Under the pieces are notes generated by a model that was given only the letters and a program-made list of their open reading frames with translations, made no database searches and was not told the DNA's origin. 64,000 nucleotides of DNA from Candidatus Woesearchaeota archaeon (GTDB lineage: Archaea; Nanobdellota; Nanobdellia; Woesearchaeales; UBA9642): positions 1 through 64,000 of the forward strand of contig QZIT01000004.1 of NCBI GenBank assembly GCA_003599145.1, in the 5' to 3' direction. This document shows, one piece after another, positions 59,564 to 64,000 of the stretch (its first letter is position 1; each line of letters starts with the position of its first letter). Both the position numbers and the translations under genes were made by a program.

Positions 59564-60094
59564 TTGGCTGTTGCGAAGGAAAAATTAGGATTAGTGCACG
59601 TCATTACGGGAAATGGCAAAGGCAAAACAACATCTGGCATGGGAACAGCAGTTAGGGCTTTAGGAAGAGGATTGAAGGTTAAACTCATTCAATTCTTTAA
59701 AAGAGATACAGGGGAGCAGTATTTTTTTGCTAAGCTGAACGTTCCTTATGTGCAGTTTCAGCCTTTGCATCCTTACTTTAAGAAATATGCAGAAGAGCAC
59801 TTTGAAGATTTGAAAAAAGAATTGCTGTTGTTTTGGAAAAAAGAATTTACAAACCTTGAGCAATTCGATGTTCTGATTGTCGATGAATTGGGGCCAGGGC
59901 TAAACTGGAAGGTTATTGAGGAAAAAACAGTTCTTGACTTTTTGAAAAAAAAGCCTAAGCACCTCGAAGTCGTTTTGACAGGAAGAGATTTTCCCCAGTC
60001 TGTTTTGGATAAGGCAGACTATGTTTCAGAGGTTTCTATGATAAAACATCCGTATCAGAAGGGAATTCTGGCAAGAGAAGGTGTCGAGTTTTAG
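59564..60094 (+). CDS. cobA: Cob(I)alamin adenosyltransferase (CobA/CobO type)
   Basis: This 176-aa protein has the P-loop GNGKGKTT at 16-23, then DVLIVDELGPGLNW and LEVVLTGRDFPQSVLDKADY, diagnostic of CobO/BtuR-type ATP:corrinoid adenosyltransferase. It makes the adenosylcobalamin that the NrdJ just upstream needs. The family start is probably TTG 59564; GTG 59594 is a shorter option. With no other cobalamin genes in the window, it likely works on salvaged corrinoid. Confidence 0.88.
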   Translation: MAVAKEKLGLVHVITGNGKGKTTSGMGTAVRALGRGLKVKLIQFFKRDTGEQYFFAKLNVPYVQFQPLHPYFKKYAEEHFEDLKKELLLFWKKEFTNLEQFDVLIVDELGPGLNWKVIEEKTVLDFLKKKPKHLEVVLTGRDFPQSVLDKADYVSEVSMIKHPYQKGILAREGVEF

Positions 60095-60128
60095 TTTTTT
60101 AATAACTTTTGAGTAGTTAAAACGAGAA

Positions 60129-60138
60129 TATTTTTAAA
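60129..60138 (+). promoter_or_regulatory. TATA box TATTTTTAAA
   Basis: Its centre is 26 nt upstream of ATG 60160. Confidence 0.5.
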
Positions 60139-60159
60139 GAGTGCTTTATTTCTCTTAGT

Positions 60160-60435
60160 ATGCTCGTATGGCTCTTTACCATTGTTGATATGATCATTTT
60201 GCTAGTTGTTTTGCTCACGCAATTAGGTCTAGCAACGCCTTGGAGAATTCTGACCGTTTGCGCAGCAGTGCTCATTCTTAAAGGCATAGCATTCAAAGGA
60301 GAGTTTATGAGCGTTGTTGACTTGATTTTTGGTGTTTACATTATTCTGATGATTTTTGGGGCAAGATGGTTTATCAGCTACCTGCTTATGTTTTGGCTAG
60401 CCTATAAAATTTTCTTTGCATTTATCAGGCATTGA
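60160..60435 (+). CDS. Small integral membrane protein, 91 aa
   Basis: It has three hydrophobic segments (about 3-23, 27-45, 58-88) separated by a short basic loop (KGIAFKGEF). It resembles the small archaeal membrane proteins of no known function. It is convergent with the MopE-like gene, 6 nt apart. Confidence 0.6.
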   Translation: MLVWLFTIVDMIILLVVLLTQLGLATPWRILTVCAAVLILKGIAFKGEFMSVVDLIFGVYIILMIFGARWFISYLLMFWLAYKIFFAFIRH

Positions 60436-60441
60436 AAAGAT

Positions 60442-61209
60442 TTAGAGAATACTTTTAATAAAATCCCACAATCTTGAAAGTACAGTTGATTTTCCTTCAG
60501 TTTCGTCTGGCTTTTCTTCGTTGTCTTGCTTTTCAGCCTTTACCTCGTTGCAGACAATGTGATTATCTTTAATTCCATCGCAATCGTTGTCTTTGCTGTC
60601 GCAGATCTCTGGCAAAGGCTTTTTATCATCACACACTGTCCAAGAACCGTTTGTGCAGCTTTGGATGCCTCCTGCACATTCTCCTTCAGATAAACCACAG
60701 ATTCTCTCAGGAAGCTCTTCATCAGTTGCATTATCGCAGTCATCATCTATGCCATTGCAAATTTCTGCTTGTGGCAATGGAGCATCGCAGGAAGTCCATT
60801 CTCCATTAACACAAGTTTCCTTTCCTCTCGTGCAGATGCCTATGCCTATACCGCAAGATTTTTCTAAATTATCATCGATCCTGCCGTTGCAGTCATCATC
60901 TATGCCGTTGCAGGTTTCTTCTTCATTTGAGCAAATCCCCAAAACAACATAATCTTGCTCCTGTGTTGCCTGAATGCCATACACGTAAAACCTTAAGTCG
61001 TTGAATCTTTTTGCATTTTCCATTTTAAGGATAAGCACTTCTTTCTCAACCTTTAGCAGTATTTTATCTTCTGCAACACTTTGCACAAGAATTTCCTTCC
61101 CATCTTTCTCTAAGGTGTAATTTTGCCCTGCATAGAACACTTCTGCAGAAGCTACAGGGATAAGGAGAATGAATAAAATAAACCAGTAGTTTTTCATTAT
61201 TGCTTTCAT
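60442..61209 (-). CDS. Exported protein with three MopE-type metal-binding motifs
   Basis: This 255-aa protein has a signal peptide (FILFILLIPVASA) and a beta domain, then three repeats of the MopE-like metal-binding motif: ETCNGIDDDCNG, EICNGIDDDCDN and EICDSKDNDCDG, each with Cys pairs. The motif is common in secreted proteins and is thought to bind Ca or Cu. The C-terminus has a charged stretch and an amphipathic helix (LSRLWDFIKSIL). It is the last gene of a three-gene operon starting at 61749. Confidence 0.7.
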   Translation of the reverse strand: MKAIMKNYWFILFILLIPVASAEVFYAGQNYTLEKDGKEILVQSVAEDKILLKVEKEVLILKMENAKRFNDLRFYVYGIQATQEQDYVVLGICSNEEETCNGIDDDCNGRIDDNLEKSCGIGIGICTRGKETCVNGEWTSCDAPLPQAEICNGIDDDCDNATDEELPERICGLSEGECAGGIQSCTNGSWTVCDDKKPLPEICDSKDNDCDGIKDNHIVCNEVKAEKQDNEEKPDETEGKSTVLSRLWDFIKSIL

Positions 61210-61213
61210 TATG

Positions 61214-61384
61214 CTACTCCTTTTTATACTTTTTTATAAGCTTTAAAAAAACAAACGAAATAATGGCCAAAACAGCTAAAATAACCCAGAATATAGCAAA
61301 GCTGTACACTCTAAATGCAGCTAAAAGAATATTGGCAATAAGCAAAAGAGAAAGCAAGATGCTGATTATTTGCTTTTGATTCAT
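61214..61384 (-). CDS. 56-aa membrane protein between CoA-binding and MopE-like genes
   Basis: This short gene encodes MNQKQIISILLSLLLIANIL followed by a second hydrophobic segment (IFWVILAVLAIISFVFL) and a basic end (KLIKKYKKE), so two membrane helices. It overlaps the CoA-binding stop by ATGA and lies 4 nt before the MopE-like start, with AAAAGGAG near its own 3' end serving the next gene. It would be missed by a length cut-off. Confidence 0.7.
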   Translation of the reverse strand: MNQKQIISILLSLLLIANILLAAFRVYSFAIFWVILAVLAIISFVFLKLIKKYKKE

Positions 61385-61749
61385 AATGCACCAGGATTAA
61401 TGCCTATGGCCAGAATGCTGCATGCCTGTAATACTTTTATTTTTTTGTCTTTAAGTTTTTTGATGATTGCAGGGCTTTCGCTGCCAGGATTCAAATAAAC
61501 CTGTTTTATGCCTTTTTTGGCAAATGCCTCCACAAGGTTAAGGCCTATTTCAGGAGAAACATATAATGAGGCAGTTTCAACCGGCTCTTTAATATCAAGA
61601 ATGGATGTAAAGCAAGGCAGTCCTTCAATGGTTTTCTCCTTTAAATTAACAGGAAACACCTTAAAGCCTGCTTGTTTATAGGCTCTTACTGCCTTATTGC
61701 CATATTTATCTTTATTGTTTGAAGCTCCGATAATTGCTATAGATTGCAT
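61381..61749 (-). CDS. CoA-binding domain protein
   Basis: This 122-aa protein is a single CoA-binding (Rossmann) domain: SIAIIGASNNKDKYGNKAVR, FKVFPVNLKEKTIEGLPCF, and QVYLNPGSESPAII. Stand-alone forms are related to the CoA-binding part of succinyl-CoA synthetase and occur widely. The role is unknown. The minus-strand TATA TATTAATAG (61771-61779) is 26 nt upstream. Confidence 0.85.
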   Translation of the reverse strand: MQSIAIIGASNNKDKYGNKAVRAYKQAGFKVFPVNLKEKTIEGLPCFTSILDIKEPVETASLYVSPEIGLNLVEAFAKKGIKQVYLNPGSESPAIIKKLKDKKIKVLQACSILAIGINPGAL

Positions 61750-61797
61750 GATTATCTTAAGAAACGGTGTTATTAATAGTTTGTGATTTAAAAAAGT

Positions 61798-61805
61798 TTT
61801 ATATA
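61798..61805 (+). promoter_or_regulatory. TATA box TTTATATA
   Basis: Its centre is 26 nt upstream of ATG 61828. Confidence 0.55.
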
Positions 61806-61827
61806 CTCTCTTTCATTGCCTTGCGTT

Positions 61828-62532
61828 ATGAAAGGCCTTGCTGATGCAGAAATCTATGAACAAGAATTAAACTATTGGCCATACAAAACCTCTTTGCGCA
61901 AAGTGATAGCTTCTATTTGCAAGCACGCACCTCGCAATGGAACAGTACTTGATTTGATGTGCGGTCCAGGATATTTGCTTAAAGAGATTGCAAAAAAAAG
62001 AAAAGACCTTATGCTTAAAGGGGTAGATATAGATAACAGGTATATTGCGTATGCAAAAAAAAGATATCCAAGCATAAACTTTGAAAAAGGAGATGTCCTT
62101 AAATGGAAGTCAAAAGAACTTTTTGATGTTGTTGTTTGTACAGGGTCTTTGCACCATATTCCCTATGCATTGCAGGAAAAAGCCGTAAAGAGAATGGCAG
62201 ATTTGACAAAACAAGAGGGTTTAACCGTGCTTTCAGATTGCCATGTGGATGATTACTCCAACGAACTTCAGAGAAAGCTCGCCGCTGCAAAGCTTGGTTA
62301 TGAGTATCTCAAGGAAACCCTGAAAAATAAGGCTCCTCAGCCGGCAATAGAGTCAACCATAGACATATTGTGGAACGATGTTCTGATGCACGAGTTTAAA
62401 ACTTCTTTTAAAAAAAGACTTTCTGTATATAAAAAATACTTCAAGGGCGTTCAAACCTTTAAAACGTGGCCAAACTTTAAGTCTGAATATGGAGACTACG
62501 TTTCTTTTTGCACTAAAAGGCAACTTCCATAA
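61828..62532 (+). CDS. SAM-dependent class I methyltransferase
   Basis: This 234-aa protein has motif I TVLDLMCGPG, then GVDIDNRYIAYAKKRYPSIN, DVVVCTGSLHHIPY and a later helical region with KAPQPAIESTIDILWND. The substrate is unknown. ATG 61828 is chosen from TATA spacing over the upstream TTG 61816. Confidence 0.75.
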   Translation: MKGLADAEIYEQELNYWPYKTSLRKVIASICKHAPRNGTVLDLMCGPGYLLKEIAKKRKDLMLKGVDIDNRYIAYAKKRYPSINFEKGDVLKWKSKELFDVVVCTGSLHHIPYALQEKAVKRMADLTKQEGLTVLSDCHVDDYSNELQRKLAAAKLGYEYLKETLKNKAPQPAIESTIDILWNDVLMHEFKTSFKKRLSVYKKYFKGVQTFKTWPNFKSEYGDYVSFCTKRQLP

Positions 62533-62533
62533 A

Positions 62534-62542
62534 CTTTATTAA
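62534..62542 (+). promoter_or_regulatory. TATA box CTTTATTAA
   Basis: Its centre is about 27 nt upstream of GTG 62566 and 33 nt upstream of ATG 62572. Confidence 0.45.
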
Positions 62543-62565
62543 TCACTTGCATTTTTTTATTTTCG

Positions 62566-62889
62566 GTGATTATGATGTTAGAACTGACAAAAGACAATTT
62601 TGACAAAGAAGTATTGAAAAGCGATAAACCCGTTATTGTGGATTTCTGGGCTTCATGGTGCGGCCCTTGCAGGATGATGGCTCCTGTTTTTGAAGAATTA
62701 AGCAAAGAAATGTCTCATGCAAAATTTGCAAAGCTTGATACAGAGGCATACCCAGAAATTGCTTCACATTACGGTATTATGAGCATTCCCTCTTTGCTCG
62801 TTTTCAAGAAAGGTTCTGAAGCAGACCGATTGATGGGGTATATGCCTAAACCTGTATTAAAGCAAAAAATAGAAAAAATGCTAGCTTAA
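62566..62889 (+). CDS. trxA: Thioredoxin
   Basis: This 107-aa protein has [20 protein letters not shown] with the CGPC active site (Cys32/Cys35), the cis-Pro in SIPSLLVF, and the standard length. The start may be GTG 62566, or the ATGs at 62572/62575. It reduces cytosolic disulfides and may supply electrons to NrdJ. It overlaps the convergent lipoprotein gene by 9 nt. Confidence 0.93.
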   Translation: MIMMLELTKDNFDKEVLKSDKPVIVDFWASWCGPCRMMAPVFEELSKEMSHAKFAKLDTEAYPEIASHYGIMSIPSLLVFKKGSEADRLMGYMPKPVLKQKIEKMLA

Positions 62890-63225
62890 GGGACAGCCGC
62901 TTAAACCGCTTAATTTATCCAGAGGCATTTCTCCAGGGAATAAAATTCCATGAATCTCCCAGGTTGGATAGCCTTGAATTCCTTTTTCTTCACATAAAGC
63001 GGGATTCGCCTTTGCGCCTTTTGCGTCGCACTCTACATAATTAATATACATAAATGCGCTGCCAAATTCTTTTTTCTGATTTGCACAATGGCTGCACCAA
63101 TAGGCGCCATACATGCTTGCGTTGTTTTCTGTAAGGCACTGCGCAAATGTTGTGTAGTCTTTTTTTGCGCATCCCGATAGTACTAAGAGACTTATAGTGA
63201 TTGCAATAAAGAGTATGTTCTTCAT
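62881..63225 (-). CDS. Thioredoxin-like lipoprotein
   Basis: This 114-aa protein has a lipoprotein signal (LLVLSGC, Cys19) and a thioredoxin-type CxxC ([13 protein letters not shown], Cys44/Cys47), followed by [12 protein letters not shown], the pattern of thioredoxin domains found with VKOR. It would work outside the membrane and could help form disulfides in the Cys-rich surface proteins encoded upstream (inference). Confidence 0.8.
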   Translation of the reverse strand: MKNILFIAITISLLVLSGCAKKDYTTFAQCLTENNASMYGAYWCSHCANQKKEFGSAFMYINYVECDAKGAKANPALCEEKGIQGYPTWEIHGILFPGEMPLDKLSGLSGCPLS

Positions 63226-63248
63226 AGAACTGAAGATTTTGCTGTTCT

Positions 63249-63962
63249 TTATAATATTTTTGTTTTTAGAACGTCAATAAAGGAAAAGAATTCTTCGTTG
63301 CTCAATTCATACATCTTTTTGTCAAAGAATTTTTCCTCAAATAGTTTTTTCATTTCTTTTTTTGTTTTTTTCTTTTCAAAAAGTTTCAAAAGGCCATTTT
63401 TTATCTTTTTGTCGTCCTGTAAAACCAATTTGTGGAGCGCTTCTTCAAAGTCACTTCTTTTTTTCCTGGTAAGCTTAACAACAACGCTGTCTGTTCTTGG
63501 TTCTGGATAAAAAGCCTTTCTTGAAACGTCCTGCATTTTTTCAACATCAAAAAAGCACTGCGCTAAAAAACCAAGGCGTCTGGTTTTGTCGGCAATAACT
63601 TCGTAAAAGCTATCGCCAACAGTCAATACGGCAAGCTCAAACTCCTTCTTGAACATTTTTTTTAATAATGGCTCGCTGATGCTGTAGGGTATATTCGAAA
63701 CTATCTTGTTAAATTCTAGTTTTTCTATCATTTTCAGAATGTTGCCATGTTGCACTTCAACATTCTTTAAATCCAATGTGAAAGAATCATCAACATCTAC
63801 AGCAATAACTTTGCATTTTTTGCATAAGTTTCGGGTTAAATAGCCTCTTCCAAAGCCAATTTCCAGAACAACGTCTGTCTTTTCTAAATCAGCATAGCTA
63901 ACAATCTCTTTTAACAGTTTTCCATCGAGCATGAAGTGTTGGTCGTACTTTGCCTTGTCCAT
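63249..63962 (-). CDS. ksgA: 16S rRNA dimethyladenosine transferase KsgA/Dim1
   Basis: This 237-aa protein has GQHF-like YDQHFMLD, motif I EIGFGRGYLTRNL at 35-47, IAVDVDD, NIPY at 90-93, and PEPRTDSVVVKL. It dimethylates two adjacent adenines in helix 45 of 16S rRNA. The start region is open upstream to the edge of the window, so a slightly longer form cannot be excluded. TATA ATTATAAAG in its 3' end (63248-63255, minus strand) serves the lipoprotein gene. Confidence 0.92.
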   Translation of the reverse strand: MDKAKYDQHFMLDGKLLKEIVSYADLEKTDVVLEIGFGRGYLTRNLCKKCKVIAVDVDDSFTLDLKNVEVQHGNILKMIEKLEFNKIVSNIPYSISEPLLKKMFKKEFELAVLTVGDSFYEVIADKTRRLGFLAQCFFDVEKMQDVSRKAFYPEPRTDSVVVKLTRKKRSDFEEALHKLVLQDDKKIKNGLLKLFEKKKTKKEMKKLFEEKFFDKKMYELSNEEFFSFIDVLKTKIL

Positions 63963-64000
63963 CCTGTAAAGAACTCGCTTGCCTATAAAAAAATAACCTT

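Noticed and set aside
1-64000. rRNA, tRNA and C/D-box RNA genes
   Set aside because: I looked in the intergenic regions and found no cloverleaf-like or rRNA sequence. Small C/D RNAs cannot be excluded by eye.
63963-64000. Another gene upstream of ksgA at the right edge
   Set aside because: Only 38 nt are left; frames are open but nothing can be identified.

Overview
The window looks like one contig of a DPANN archaeon, most like the Woesearchaeota/Pacearchaeota side. The reasons are an archaeal-type S10/spc ribosomal gene order with eukaryote-type r-proteins (eS4, eL32, eL19, eL34, eL14), Hef, RadA, RPA and aIF1, a one-polypeptide PriS-PriL-like primase, many small membrane proteins of no recognised family, and AT-rich DNA (by eye). 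The lineage is inferred from gene content; no 16S rRNA, tRNA or CRISPR was seen. Many first genes of operons start 24-27 nt downstream of the centre of a TATA element (TTTATAAA, ATTTAAAT or TATATAAA type), which implies mostly leaderless mRNAs. Internal genes overlap by ATGA or use GGAGG/GAGGTGG ribosome sites.

Layout. 1-9421: TrmB-type regulator (5' end cut off), small membrane protein, TraB-family protein, a site-2-protease-like protein without its HExxH, a 45-aa basic protein, Hef, a 2H phosphoesterase, LemA-HtpX, and a divergent pair of Toprim protein and fused primase, then a methyltransferase. 9430-24339: the ribosomal superoperon uL3-uL4-uL23-uL2-uS19-uL22-uS3-uL29-aIF1-uS17-uL14-uL24-eS4-uL5-uS14-uS8-uL6-eL32-eL19-uL18-uS5-uL30-uL15-SecY, then an EMC3/DUF106 insertase-like protein, a small reverse-strand gene, eL34 and eL14. 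The usual archaeal neighbours rnp1, adk, cmk and cbf5 are absent from their places.

24403-48448 is the most unusual part: about 24 kb, all on the plus strand, with about 20 exported or membrane-anchored proteins. Two giant Sec-exported Cys-rich proteins and one giant prepilin-like protein are followed by at least a dozen proteins with a prepilin-like N-terminus (short K/R-rich stretch, A or G, a nearby E, then a hydrophobic helix), a five-member Cys-rich mini-pilin family that includes a 318-bp tandem duplication with its promoter, a paralogue pair with a glycine-rich membrane segment, and finally a 973-aa anchored protein with an NlpC/P60 peptidase, a glucosaminidase-like domain and an FN3-like domain. 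No assembly ATPase, platform protein or prepilin peptidase is encoded here. I propose that it encodes an undescribed surface machine, perhaps for attachment to or penetration of a partner cell.

48449-64000 holds RPA, an exported Ig-like protein, two tandem SpoIIM-like proteins, a YdjM-like membrane protein, an oxidoreductase, a small conserved protein with RadA behind a structured leader, a transglutaminase-like gene between 12-bp inverted repeats, a zinc-ribbon protein, CutA, a DUF1858 protein, and a bacterial-style NrdR-NrdJ-CobA operon with two NrdR-box-like sites 31 bp apart. After these come a small CoA-binding/membrane/MopE-like operon, a methyltransferase, thioredoxin, a thioredoxin-like lipoprotein and KsgA/Dim1.
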